Shown here piece after piece: positions 25,054 through 35,100 of a stretch of 64,000 nucleotides of DNA. Source of the stretch: Ignavibacteriaceae bacterium (GTDB taxonomy: Bacteria > Bacteroidota > Ignavibacteria > Ignavibacteriales > Ignavibacteriaceae); assembly GCA_013388525.1 (NCBI GenBank), contig JACAFA010000241.1, forward strand, positions 1-64,000, written 5' to 3'. The translations under genes were made by a program, and so were the position numbers. Under the pieces are notes generated by a model. The model was not told where the DNA came from. It worked only from the letters and a program-made list of their open reading frames with translations, and ran no database searches. Every line of letters starts with the position of its first letter. The stretch's first letter is position 1.

Positions 25054-25770
25054 ATGAAAATACTTATCATCATCCCGACATATAACGAGCTTGAAAATTT
25101 ACCAAAGCTTCTTCCCGAAGTTCTTTCAAAAAATGATGGAATTGAAGTTCTGATTGTTGATGATAATTCACCTGATGGTACTGCTGCTTTTGTTGAAAAT
25201 GAAATGAAAAATAATAACCGGATCCATCTTATTAAAAGATCATCAAAACAAGGTCTTGGCACCGCTTACATTGCGGGCTTCAAATATGCACTTCAAAATA
25301 GTTTTGATTTAATCTTTGAAATGGATGCTGACTTTTCTCACGACCCTAAAGAAATTCCCAGATTCCTTGAAGAAATAAAAAATGCAGATCTTGTCCTCGG
25401 CAGCAGATATGTAACCGGAGTAAATGTAATCAACTGGCCAATGCGAAGGCTACTATTAAGCTGGTTTGCAAATCTTTATACACGTATAATAACCGGAATG
25501 CCTATTCACGATGCAACTGGCGGCTTTAAATGTTTCAGAAAAGAAGTTCTGGAAGCAATTAATTTTGATCTGGTAAGATCGAATGGATATGCTTTTCAAA
25601 TTGAAATGACTTATAAAGCATGGAAAAAAGGATTTAGGGTTATAGAAATTCCAATCATCTTTGTTGACAGAGTTAAAGGAAAATCAAAAATGTCAAAAAA
25701 GATTGTTCGCGAAGCTGTAACTATGGTCTGGAAACTCAGGCTCAAAAGTATTTTTGGATTGCTTAAGTAG
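25054..25770 (+). CDS. Polyprenol-phosphate mannose/hexose synthase (Dpm1-like)
   Basis: GT2 enzyme of 238 residues that makes a polyprenyl-monophosphate hexose from a nucleotide sugar. All Dpm1-type motifs are present: IIIPTYNELENLPKLL, VDDNSPDGTA, KQGLGTAYIAGFKYA, the metal site EMDADFSHDP, LGSRYV and DATGGFKCF. It lacks C-terminal membrane helices, as in the soluble Dpm1 class. The product would feed glycosyltransferases that work on the periplasmic side. The GT2 fusion gene starts eight bases after its stop. Confidence 0.92.
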   Translation: MKILIIIPTYNELENLPKLLPEVLSKNDGIEVLIVDDNSPDGTAAFVENEMKNNNRIHLIKRSSKQGLGTAYIAGFKYALQNSFDLIFEMDADFSHDPKEIPRFLEEIKNADLVLGSRYVTGVNVINWPMRRLLLSWFANLYTRIITGMPIHDATGGFKCFRKEVLEAINFDLVRSNGYAFQIEMTYKAWKKGFRVIEIPIIFVDRVKGKSKMSKKIVREAVTMVWKLRLKSIFGLLK

Positions 25771-25778
25771 GTCTCGCA

Positions 25779-27761
25779 TTGGATCTTTCAATAATCATAG
25801 TCAATTATAATGTAAAAGAATTTCTTCAGAACTTACTCCACTCTATTGAAAAAGCATCTTTAAACATTTCAAAAGAAATTATCATTATAGATAATGCTTC
25901 TGATGATGGCAGTGTAGATGTTATAAAAGAAAAATTCCCTTCAGTTAAGCTCATTGAAAATAAATTTAATGCAGGATTTGGCAGAGCAAATAATCAGGGA
26001 TTAGCAATTGCAAAAGGAAAATATATTCTGTTCATAAACCCTGACTGTATCGTTAGTGAAGATACTTTTGATAAAATGCTTTTATTCTTCAATGAAAAAC
26101 CTGAATGCGGGCTTGCAGGCTGTAAAATTCTGAATTCGGATGGAACACTTCAACTTGCCTGCAGAAGGAGTTTCCCGGGACCCTGGACTTCTTTTACGAA
26201 AGTAACGGGGTTGAGTAATCTTTTCCCCGAAAGCAAAATCTTTGCCCGATACAATCTTACTTACCTTGATGAAAACAAAACTTACGAAGTAGATGCAGTC
26301 TCCGGTTCTTTTATGATGATGAGAAAAGAAGTTTATGAAAAAATTGGTGGATTCGATGAACAGTTTTTTATGTATGGCGAAGATCTTGATTTGTGCTATC
26401 GTGTTCAAAAAGCAGGTTACAAAGTTTATTATGTTCATAGCACCCAGATAATTCATTACAAAGGAGAAAGCACAAAGCGAAGCAATCTTGATGAAACTAA
26501 ATTGTTCTATGATGCAATGCACCTGTTCGTTAAGAAACATCTCTCAAGTTTTCCAATAGTTGAAATTATTTTAAGAAGTGCTATTGGTTTCAGAAAAATC
26601 TTTGCTTTTCTCGGTAAGAGAAAAATTTCTCTTTACACGGCTCTTCTGGATTTTATATTTTTCAATCTCTCGCTTTATGCAGCAGAAAAATTTTACAAGA
26701 GTATAACAACCTGGGTTGGTTTTGATCCTTATGCTTACATCATTATCTACACAATACCTGCAATCATACACATAATTGTTGCTGTTGTTACAGGTGTTTA
26801 CAGAAGAGATGAAGTATCTGTATTAAGAAATCTTGGAGCGATAATTATCAGCTTTCTTTTAGTTACTTCCGCAACATTCTTCTTTAAACAATATGCTTTC
26901 AGCAGAGCAGTTGTTTTAATTACATTTATTTTATTTCTGGTTATCACAACTTTCTACAGGATATTTCTAAAATTATTTTTCAGAGTCGGAATTAAGCTTG
27001 ACGGAGCGCTGAACAGAAGAACGGTAATTGTTGGAACTGATGAAGAAGCAGTTCTGATTGCAGAGAAAATTAAATTGCTGAAATCAGACGTTCATAGCTT
27101 TATTGGATTAATTGGTAAAACTCATTCTGAAATCGGCAGGGAAATAAAGGGATTTAATGTGGTTGGCAGTGTTGGTAATATTAAAAATGTATTTTCAGAA
27201 AAAAAGATTAATGAAGTGATATTTTCTTCGGATGAAATATCTTATTCTGATATGATGTCTATCGTATCTGCAAGCAAGAACAATAAAGTTGATTTTAAGA
27301 TAGTTGGCTCTGATATGAATTTTGTTGTTGGGAAAAGTTCTGTTTCAATGCTGGATGATATTCCGCTGGTTGAAGTAAATTACAATATTTCAAGTCCAAC
27401 AGTACAAACTTTAAAATTATTATTTGATTACACTCTTTCTCTGTTAGTTTTGTTTTCCCTTTATCCTTTCATATATTTCATAACAAAGCTATCGGGCAAA
27501 GAAACAGATTTTAGAAAATTTATCTTATCAGTTCCATCTGTTCTGTCTGGTAAAAATAGTTTTGTCGGACCGAAGAAACCTTTGGTCTTCGAAAATGAGG
27601 TACTTGGAAAAACGGGATTAACCGGTTTATGGTATATTGATGAGGGAACGTTTACCGACACTAATAAACTTGATTTTTATTATGTTAAGAACCAGAACAT
27701 CTGGCTTGATCTGGAAATACTGGGCAAAACTTTGAACAAAATGTGGAGCAAAGGAGAGTAA
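25779..27761 (+). CDS. Family 2 glycosyltransferase fused to a degenerate priming-phosphotransferase domain
   Basis: A 660-residue two-part protein. Residues 1-270 form a complete GT2 domain (SIIIVNYNVKEF, IDNASDDGS, FINPDC metal site, GGFDEQFFMYGEDLDLC). From about 283 the chain follows the plan of polyprenyl glycosylphosphotransferases: membrane helices, a CoA_binding_3-like Rossmann part (RRTVIVGTDEE, about 412) and a final part with FDYTLSLLVLF, SFVGPKKP, GLTGLW and IWLDLEILGKT. About 55 residues between the membrane anchor and SFVGP are missing compared with the enzyme at 23574, including the KFRSM and downstream acidic motifs. The second half therefore looks catalytically dead. The start is TTG; accA follows within four bases. 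Confidence 0.88.
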   Translation: MDLSIIIVNYNVKEFLQNLLHSIEKASLNISKEIIIIDNASDDGSVDVIKEKFPSVKLIENKFNAGFGRANNQGLAIAKGKYILFINPDCIVSEDTFDKMLLFFNEKPECGLAGCKILNSDGTLQLACRRSFPGPWTSFTKVTGLSNLFPESKIFARYNLTYLDENKTYEVDAVSGSFMMMRKEVYEKIGGFDEQFFMYGEDLDLCYRVQKAGYKVYYVHSTQIIHYKGESTKRSNLDETKLFYDAMHLFVKKHLSSFPIVEIILRSAIGFRKIFAFLGKRKISLYTALLDFIFFNLSLYAAEKFYKSITTWVGFDPYAYIIIYTIPAIIHIIVAVVTGVYRRDEVSVLRNLGAIIISFLLVTSATFFFKQYAFSRAVVLITFILFLVITTFYRIFLKLFFRVGIKLDGALNRRTVIVGTDEEAVLIAEKIKLLKSDVHSFIGLIGKTHSEIGREIKGFNVVGSVGNIKNVFSEKKINEVIFSSDEISYSDMMSIVSASKNNKVDFKIVGSDMNFVVGKSSVSMLDDIPLVEVNYNISSPTVQTLKLLFDYTLSLLVLFSLYPFIYFITKLSGKETDFRKFILSVPSVLSGKNSFVGPKKPLVFENEVLGKTGLTGLWYIDEGTFTDTNKLDFYYVKNQNIWLDLEILGKTLNKMWSKGE

Positions 27762-27764
27762 TAT

Positions 27765-28715
27765 ATGGGCAAAACAATATTAGATTTCGAAAAACCTGTC
27801 TTTGAGCTTGAGCAAAAGCTTGAGGAGATGAAAAAATCTTCTGATAAACTTGGCATTGAAAAAGAAATTGCAAGAATAGAATCCAAAGTTGCTCAACTCA
27901 AGGAAGAACTTTATAAAGATCTTTCCCGCTGGCAGCGAGTACAACTTGCGCGTCATCCTGACCGTCCTTATACGTTAGATTATATAAATCTGATGACAAC
28001 AAATTTCATTGAGTTACACGGCGACAGACATTTCCGCGATGATAAAGCTATCGTTGGAGGTTTTGCTCAGCTTGATGATTATAAGGTAATGATTATCGGT
28101 CATCAGAAAGGAAGAGATACAAAGTCAAATGTTTACAGAAATTTTGGAATGTCAAACCCGGAAGGATATAGAAAAGCACTTCGTTTGATGAAACTTGCAG
28201 AAAAGTTTGATAAACCGGTTATCACAATGATTGATACACCGGGAGCTTATCCCGGGCTTGAAGCTGAAGAACGAGGACAGGCAGAAGCAATTGCAAAAAA
28301 TCTTTTTGAAATGAGCCGACTTCGTGTTCCGATTATCGTTTGTATCATCGGCGAAGGTGCGAGCGGTGGAGCGTTAGGAATTGGAGTTGGCGATAGAATA
28401 TTAATGTTGGAGAATTGCTGGTACTCAGTTATTAGTCCTGAATCCTGTTCAAGTATTCTCTGGCGAAGCTGGGATTACAAAGAACAGGCAGCAGAAGCTC
28501 TTAAGCTGACTGCCAAAGATCTTCTTGAACAAAAAATTATTGATAGAATTATTCCTGAACCATTGGGCGGCGCACATAAAAATCATAAGCTGGCTGCTGA
28601 TAATCTTAAATCTGCATTGCTTGAAGAACTTGCTGAACTGGTGAAAATCAAAAAGGATAAACTTGTTCAAAACAGAATAGATAAGTTCGGAAGTATGGGT
28701 CCATACATTGAGTAA
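27765..28715 (+). CDS. accA: Acetyl-CoA carboxylase carboxyltransferase subunit alpha
   Basis: AccA pairs with AccD to move carboxyl from carboxybiotin to acetyl-CoA, the first step of fatty-acid synthesis. The 316-residue protein shows an N-terminal coiled-coil-like helix ([12 protein letters not shown]), the [10 protein letters not shown] segment, the [17 protein letters not shown] motif, the [14 protein letters not shown] oxyanion region and a [14 protein letters not shown] motif. An AAGGAGAG site precedes ATG. Although its start is four bases from the glycosyltransferase fusion, it begins the housekeeping section, and a strong terminator follows. Confidence 0.97.
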   Translation: MGKTILDFEKPVFELEQKLEEMKKSSDKLGIEKEIARIESKVAQLKEELYKDLSRWQRVQLARHPDRPYTLDYINLMTTNFIELHGDRHFRDDKAIVGGFAQLDDYKVMIIGHQKGRDTKSNVYRNFGMSNPEGYRKALRLMKLAEKFDKPVITMIDTPGAYPGLEAEERGQAEAIAKNLFEMSRLRVPIIVCIIGEGASGGALGIGVGDRILMLENCWYSVISPESCSSILWRSWDYKEQAAEALKLTAKDLLEQKIIDRIIPEPLGGAHKNHKLAADNLKSALLEELAELVKIKKDKLVQNRIDKFGSMGPYIE

Positions 28716-28753
28716 TTTGAGTAACATCATTCAGTTAATACCCAATAATTTTC

Positions 28754-28783
28754 AATCCCGATGAACTCGGGATTTTTTATTTT
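28754..28783 (+). terminator. Intrinsic terminator after accA
   Basis: An 8-bp perfect stem (AATCCCGA at 28754-28761, TCGGGATT at 28767-28774) with a five-base loop is followed by TTTTATTTT. It closes the transcript that ends with accA. Confidence 0.85.
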
Positions 28784-28812
28784 AAGCACATAAATTTTGA
28801 AAGTTTCTTTTT

Positions 28813-29220
28813 ATGCTAATTCATAAAACTACTTTAAGAGTTCGGTACGCTGATACAGATCAAATGCATTACGCATACAACGGAAAATATTTTGAATACT
28901 TTGAAGTTGGCAGAACGGAAATGATGCGAGAGCAGGGATTGACTTACAGAACAATTGAAGAAAGCGGATATCAGATGCCTGTTTACGAAGCATTTCTGCA
29001 ATTCAAAAATCCGGCTTTTTATGATGAACTGCTTGAAGTTGAAACCCGTGTGGAGAAAATGCCTCATGCTAAAGTTCACATTGACCACACAATCCGTAGT
29101 GTTGAAAGAAATATTGTAATTGCAGAAGGTTATATCGAACTTGCGTTCATAAAAAAAGAAACAAAAAAAATAACACGTGCACCTGAGTTTTTTACTCAGG
29201 CATTAAAAAAATTTTTTTAG
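28813..29220 (+). CDS. Acyl-CoA thioesterase, 4HBT/YbgC type
   Basis: Hotdog-fold protein of 135 residues. The signature RVRYADTDQMHYAYNGKYFEYFE carries the catalytic aspartate (about residue 15) and the tyrosine/asparagine pair of the 4-hydroxybenzoyl-CoA thioesterase family, and a GRTEMMREQG helix follows. YbgC-like members hydrolyse short or medium acyl-CoA esters and are often associated with the envelope. It begins a new transcript after the accA terminator and is followed nine bases later by nadC. Confidence 0.9.
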   Translation: MLIHKTTLRVRYADTDQMHYAYNGKYFEYFEVGRTEMMREQGLTYRTIEESGYQMPVYEAFLQFKNPAFYDELLEVETRVEKMPHAKVHIDHTIRSVERNIVIAEGYIELAFIKKETKKITRAPEFFTQALKKFF

Positions 29221-29228
29221 AGAAATAT

Positions 29229-30074
29229 TTGGAAATATATCTGGAAGAAATAATCCGCCGGGCGCTTGATGAAGACATCCACACAGGTGATGTTACTACT
29301 CAGGCGGTCATCCCTGATTATGTTTTTGGTAGAGGAAAAATTCTTGTCAAAGCAAATGGAGTCATTGCCGGATTGAATGTTGCCAAAGAAGTCTTTGAAA
29401 TGATTGATGATAAAATTGATTTCAAGATTTTAATTCCTGATGGAGAGAAAGTTAAAGCTGAAGATATTGTTGCAATAGTTGAAGGCAAAGCGTCCTCAAT
29501 TCTTACTGCAGAAAGAACTGCTCTTAATTTTTTACAAAGGATGAGCGGCATTGCAACTCTGACAAATAACTTCGTTGAAAAAATAAAACATACGAAAGCA
29601 AAAATTCTCGATACACGAAAAACAATTCCCGGACTTCGGATGCTTGACAAAGAAGCAGTTAAATTTGGCGGTGGTAAAAATCATCGTATCGGATTATTCG
29701 ATATGTTTCTGATAAAAGACAATCATATCGAAATCGCCGGCTCAATTACTAAAGCTGTTAACGCCTGCAGAGAATTTCAGCAAAAGAAAAACTTAAATCT
29801 TAAAATAGAAGTTGAGACAAAAAATCTTGAAGAAGTACAAGAAGCCTTAACTTGTAATACTGATATTATAATGCTCGATAATTTCAATACTGTTATTATG
29901 AAAAAAGCTGTTGAATTAATTGGTGGTGAATGTTTGGTTGAAGCTTCGGGCAATATTAATACTGACAATGTAAAAGAAGTTGCTGAAACAGGAGTTGATT
30001 TTATTTCTGTTGGTGCATTAACTCACAGCGTCAAAGCGCTTGACATCTCACTTGAAGTTGAACCGAGGAAATAA
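29229..30074 (+). CDS. nadC: Nicotinate-nucleotide pyrophosphorylase (carboxylating), quinolinate phosphoribosyltransferase
   Basis: NadC converts quinolinate and PRPP to nicotinate mononucleotide in de novo NAD synthesis. The 281-residue protein has the usual N-terminal lid (ALDEDIHTGDVTT), the LNFLQRMSGIAT helix, the DTRKTIPGLRMLDKEAVKFGG quinolinate-binding part, HRIGLFDMFLIKDNH and the barrel strands ending VDFISVGALTHS. The start is TTG. No other NAD genes are adjacent. Confidence 0.97.
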   Translation: MEIYLEEIIRRALDEDIHTGDVTTQAVIPDYVFGRGKILVKANGVIAGLNVAKEVFEMIDDKIDFKILIPDGEKVKAEDIVAIVEGKASSILTAERTALNFLQRMSGIATLTNNFVEKIKHTKAKILDTRKTIPGLRMLDKEAVKFGGGKNHRIGLFDMFLIKDNHIEIAGSITKAVNACREFQQKKNLNLKIEVETKNLEEVQEALTCNTDIIMLDNFNTVIMKKAVELIGGECLVEASGNINTDNVKEVAETGVDFISVGALTHSVKALDISLEVEPRK

Positions 30075-30083
30075 AAACCTTTG

Positions 30084-31553
30084 ATGTTCGATAAACTAAA
30101 AGAGCTGACAAAAGATACTGCCATCTATGGAATCAGTACGATGGTTGGCCGGTTTCTTAATTTTATTCTCGTTCCTCTTTATACAAATATTTTCCCGCCG
30201 GCTGACTATGGTATTATCCAGCTTATCTATGCATATATGGCGATTCTCAATATTGTTTTCATTTACGGACTCGACTCTGCTTATCTGAAATTTGCATCCT
30301 CCAAAGACATCGGTGATGATAAAGATAATTTTTCAACTCCATATATTTCTATTTTTATTACTTCACTGCTAATCAGCGTTTTGATTGTTATTAATTCCGG
30401 AACTATCGGAGCAACTTTAAGTATTCCGGCTGAATACACGTATCTAATCTATCTTGCCGTAGCTATTTTATTTTTAGATGCTAATGTTGTAATTCCATTT
30501 CTGAAACTCAGACTTGCCAGGCAGGCTAAAAAATTTTCGTTGTTCAGAATTATAAATATTTGTGTGAACGTTCTGCTCAATATTTATTTGATACTTATTC
30601 TCAAATGGGGTATTGAAGCCATCCTGATCAGCAATCTCGCTGCTTCTGCTGTTTCTTTGCTTCTTGTTTCATCTACAATAATTAAAAATTTCCGTGCAAA
30701 AGTTCATTTTCCCTTGTTTAAGAGAATGTTAAAATTCGGACTTCCGTTTCTTCCTGCAGGTTTTGCTGTTATGCTGGTTCAGGTGATTGATGTTCCGATT
30801 CTTGAAAAGCTTACTGATTTGAAAACTGTTGGTATTTACAAAGCAAATTATAAGCTCGGAATTTTTATGATGCTTTACGTAAATATGTTTCAGTTTGCAT
30901 GGCAGCCATTCTTTCTTCAAAATGCGAAAGAACTGAACGCCAAAGAAATGTTTTCAAAAGTCCTTACTTATTTTACTCTGGTTGGAAGCATTATTCTGGT
31001 TGTCCTTTCACTTTTCATTACTGACTTAGCACAAATCAGGATTGCCGGTTTTACTTTGATCGGTTCACAGTACTGGGATGGACTTCATATTGTTCCTATA
31101 ATTCTGCTTGCTTACCTGATAAACGGAATGTATGCTGTTTTCTCAGCGGGAATTTATATTGAAGAAAAAAGTATTTATGTTCCTTTTATCACCGGAACAG
31201 GAGCAATCGTAAATGTTACTGCTAATTTTCTTTTAATTCCGATTCTAAGTTTAACAGGAGCTGCACTTGCAACACTCGCAAGTTATCTGGTGATGGCACT
31301 GGGTTATTATTTTGTAACGCAAAAATTTTACCAGGTGAAATACGAATTAAAAAGAATCGGACACATCATGTTTGCAGTAATCATTACAGGAACTCTGTTT
31401 TATTATCTGCACACAACCGGCAATTTATTATTCGTTTATAAAATCTTAATTCTGATAATATTCTCACTATACATTTATTTTGTAGCTGTGAATCGTGATG
31501 AAATTAAATTGATAAAGAAAAAATTTGCAGAAAGCCGCAGGAAGAAAAATTAA
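30084..31553 (+). CDS. Polysaccharide flippase (third MOP-family transporter)
   Basis: A 489-residue integral membrane protein with about fourteen helices and the polysaccharide-synthase motif set: KDTAIYGISTMVGRFLNFIL near the N-terminus and an FPPADYGIIQLIYAY loop. It lies between nadC and dut, away from the main polysaccharide region, and its stop overlaps the dut start (TAATG). The ATG is preferred over a TTG one codon upstream. It may export lipid-linked glycan or another undecaprenyl-linked precursor. Mur-type lipid II flippases are a different branch, so that role is less likely. Confidence 0.88.
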   Translation: MFDKLKELTKDTAIYGISTMVGRFLNFILVPLYTNIFPPADYGIIQLIYAYMAILNIVFIYGLDSAYLKFASSKDIGDDKDNFSTPYISIFITSLLISVLIVINSGTIGATLSIPAEYTYLIYLAVAILFLDANVVIPFLKLRLARQAKKFSLFRIINICVNVLLNIYLILILKWGIEAILISNLAASAVSLLLVSSTIIKNFRAKVHFPLFKRMLKFGLPFLPAGFAVMLVQVIDVPILEKLTDLKTVGIYKANYKLGIFMMLYVNMFQFAWQPFFLQNAKELNAKEMFSKVLTYFTLVGSIILVVLSLFITDLAQIRIAGFTLIGSQYWDGLHIVPIILLAYLINGMYAVFSAGIYIEEKSIYVPFITGTGAIVNVTANFLLIPILSLTGAALATLASYLVMALGYYFVTQKFYQVKYELKRIGHIMFAVIITGTLFYYLHTTGNLLFVYKILILIIFSLYIYFVAVNRDEIKLIKKKFAESRRKKN

Positions 31554-32008
31554 TGGAAGCTCAGATCGAAATTAAATTTAAAAGACTTCGGGAAGAATTG
31601 AATCACATTCCTTTGCCTTCGTATGCAACAAAAGGAAGTGCAGGATTGGATATTTACGCAGCGATTGAAAAACCGATAATTCTTCGGCACGGTGCAATTG
31701 AACTGGTGCCGACAAATATTTCTGTTGAAATTCCTGATGGATATGAAATCCAGGTTAGACCAAGAAGCGGACTCGCTGCAAAACACGGGATTGGGATTTT
31801 AAACTCCCCCGGGACGATTGATTCTGATTACAGGGGAGAAATCAAAATTATAATTATTAACTTTGGTAAGGAAGATTTTGTTATTCAACCTGCCGAGAGA
31901 ATTGCCCAGCTTGTCGTGTCGAAAGTTTACACGGCAAAATTCATTGAAGCAAATGAATTGAATGACACTTCACGTGGGGAAGGAGGCTTCGGGCATACAG
32001 GTCGTTGA
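31553..32008 (+). CDS. dut: dUTP diphosphatase
   Basis: Trimeric dUTPase of 151 residues that hydrolyses dUTP to dUMP and keeps uracil out of DNA. All five family motifs are readable in order: GSAGLDIYA, PRSGLAAKHGI, GTIDSDYRGEI, RIAQLVV and the C-terminal arm RGEGGFGHTGR. It is translationally coupled to the flippase through a TAATG overlap, and dnaE follows about 100 bases later. Confidence 0.97.
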   Translation: MEAQIEIKFKRLREELNHIPLPSYATKGSAGLDIYAAIEKPIILRHGAIELVPTNISVEIPDGYEIQVRPRSGLAAKHGIGILNSPGTIDSDYRGEIKIIIINFGKEDFVIQPAERIAQLVVSKVYTAKFIEANELNDTSRGEGGFGHTGR

Positions 32009-32111
32009 ATAATTAATTTCTTCTCTTTGCATTTTAATTTTATTTTTCTAAAGTTCGTCTCGGAAATTTTTCTTCTCACTGCTTTACAAATTCTAAAAAT
32101 TTTTTTAGCAA

Positions 32112-35100
32112 ATGTCAGAATTCATTCATCTTCATAATCATAGTCATTACAGCCTTCAGGATGGTGCCTGCACTGTTGATGGTCTGATTGCTGCTGCAAA
32201 AAAATTCAATATGAAATCTGTTGCACTGACAGACCATGGAGTTATGTACGGTGCGATTGAATTTTACAAGAAAGCTGTTCGGGAAGGCATCAAACCTATA
32301 CTCGGAATGGAAGCTTATGTTGTTAATGAAGGTGATCGGTTTGAAAGAAAAAGTTCGCAGTCAAATGGCACAGGTAAGAAAAGAAAGAATTACAGTCATC
32401 TCATTTTGCTTGCAAAGAATATAGAAGGTTATAAAAATCTAACTAAGCTTTCCACACTCGGACATACAGAAGGATTCTACTACAGACCAAGAATTGATCT
32501 TGAACTCATTAACAAATATCGTGAAGGTTTGATTTGCACTTCTGCTTGTGCCGGTGGAGTCGTTTCAACTCATCTTGTTAATGGTGATTATAATAAAGCA
32601 AAAGAAGTTGCCAGAACTTACAAAGAAATTTTTGGTGATGATTTTTATCTCGAAATCCAGAACCATAATATGGATGTGGAAAAACCAATACTCGAAAACA
32701 TGCCGAAGATTGCTAAAGAGCTTGGCATCAAACTCGTTGCAACGAACGATTGCCATTACATAGAAGCTGATCACGCTGTTGCACATAACATTCTACTTCT
32801 TCTTGGTGATAAAGCCGGCGAATCAAACTATACTGATCTTCGTTATGGTACTAACCAGGTGTATTTCAAATCAGCAGAGGAAATGATTAAACTTTTCAAA
32901 AATCATAAAGAGGCGATTGAAAGTACACTTGAAATTGATTCCAGGATTGATTTGAAACTCAGCTTTGATGAACACCACTTCCCGACTTTTCCCATTCCCG
33001 AAGATTCAAATGCTAAAACTGCTGATGAATATTTTGAACAGCTTGCATGGAGAGGGCTCGAAAAGAAAAAACTTGAGTTTACAAAAGAAGTCGAAGAGAG
33101 ATTCAAGTACGAAATCGAAACAATTAAAAAGATGGGCTTCTCCGGTTACTTTCTGGTTGTTCAGGATTTTATCAATACAGCAAAGGAAAAAAATATTCCG
33201 GTTGGACCAGGAAGAGGAAGTGCTGCAGGAAGTCTGGTTGCTTATGCTTTAGGAATAACAAACATAAATCCACTTGATTACAATCTTCTCTTTGAAAGAT
33301 TTCTTAATCCTGCAAGAAAATCTATGCCCGATATTGATGTGGATTTTGCCGATGATCAGAGAGGAGAAATAATTGATTACGTACGTAAAAAATATGGCGA
33401 TAACAGCGTAAGTCAAATAATAACTTTTAACCGGCTTTCATCGAAGGCAGTGATAAGAGATGTTGCAAGAGTTTTGAAAATTCCGATTCCGACAGTTAAC
33501 AATATTACAAAGCATATCCCTTCAAAGTTTGGAAAAGTTTTTTCAATTGATCAGTCACTCGCAGAAGTTCCTGAATTGAAATGGGTAAAAGATTCTAAAG
33601 AACCTCAGATCCAGGAGTTGATTAAGCATGCACGCGTGCTTGAAGGAATGAACAGGAACGCATCAAAGCATGCTGCGGGTGTCGTGATTACTCCCGGTGA
33701 TGTAAGTGATTATGTTCCGATGGCAAACGCAGTTTCTCAGCAGGAAATTGTTACTCAATACAATATGAAAGATATTGAGAATGTCGGTCTGCTGAAGATG
33801 GATTTCCTCGGGTTGAGAACTCTCACAATTATCAGAGATACAATTGCTCTGATAAAGAAAAATTATAATGTTGAAATAAACATTGATGAAATTCCACTGA
33901 ATGACGAAAAAACATATCAGCTTTTTACAAAAGGACAAACAACAGGCATCTTTCAGTTTGAATCTCCTCCGATGCGGGAGTATTTGAAAAAACTTCAGCC
34001 GACAAGTTTGAATGATCTTGCTGCAATGAATGCACTCTACCGTCCCGGTCCGATGGAATTTATTGATGATTTCATTGACAGAAAATTCGGCAGAAAGAAA
34101 GTTGAATATCTTCATCCGATTCTTGAAGATATTTTGAAGGAAACTTACGGTGTTATCGTTTACCAGGAACAGGTGATTCAGATTGCAAATAAAGTTGGCG
34201 GGATAAGTCTTGCCGAAGCTGATATTCTCAGAAGAGCAATGGGTAAAAAAGATCTCATTGCTATGAAAGAGCAAAAAGCAAAATTTATTAAAGGCGCAGT
34301 TGAGAATGGAATCTCTAAAAAAATTGCAGAAGAAATATTTAATGCTATAGACAAATTTGCAAACTATGGTTTTAATAAAAGCCACGCGGTTGCTTACAGT
34401 TACATCGCATATCAGACAGCTTACTTAAAAGCTCATTACACTGCTGAGTTTCTTGCAGCTAACCTGACTAACGAATTCGAGAACACAGACAAAGTAACTA
34501 AGTTTCTTGAAGATTGCAGAAGATTGAAGATTGAAATTCTTCCGCCAGATGTGAACAATCCTTCTGTTAATTTTGATGTCGTTGATGGAAAAATTTTATT
34601 CGGTCTTTCTGCAATAAAAAATGTTGGCAAAGGTGCCGTCGAAGAAATTATTAAATCAAGAAATAAAATCGGAAGAAATTTTACAAGTATTTTTGATTTC
34701 TGCAGGAGTGTTGATACAAGAATTGTTAACAAACGTGCACTCGAAGGATTGGTTATTGCCGGCGCTTTTGATTCAATGAATAAAAACAGAGCATCATTAT
34801 TTAATTCTGTTGAACTTGCTCTTGACCACGCACACAAGTTTCAAAATTCAAAACTTGCATCCGGAAATAGTCTTTTTGGAGAAACGTCGGAAATAAATGT
34901 ACCTGAACCTTTATTATTACCTGCAGAAGCCTGGACTGAAAAAGAAAGACTTGCAAAGGAGCGCGAGGTAGTCGGCTTTTACGTAACAGGACATCCGCTG
35001 ACAAAGTATGAAGTTGAATACAAATCATTTGCAAACTTTCACATTGGTGAAGCTGAAGAAAATGAAGAGCTTGAGAATGTCCGCGCTTGTGGAGTGATTA

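Noticed and set aside
33663..34385. A 240-codon minus-strand frame inside dnaE.
   Set aside because: dnaE is intact and conserved there; the antisense frame has skewed composition and no start signal.
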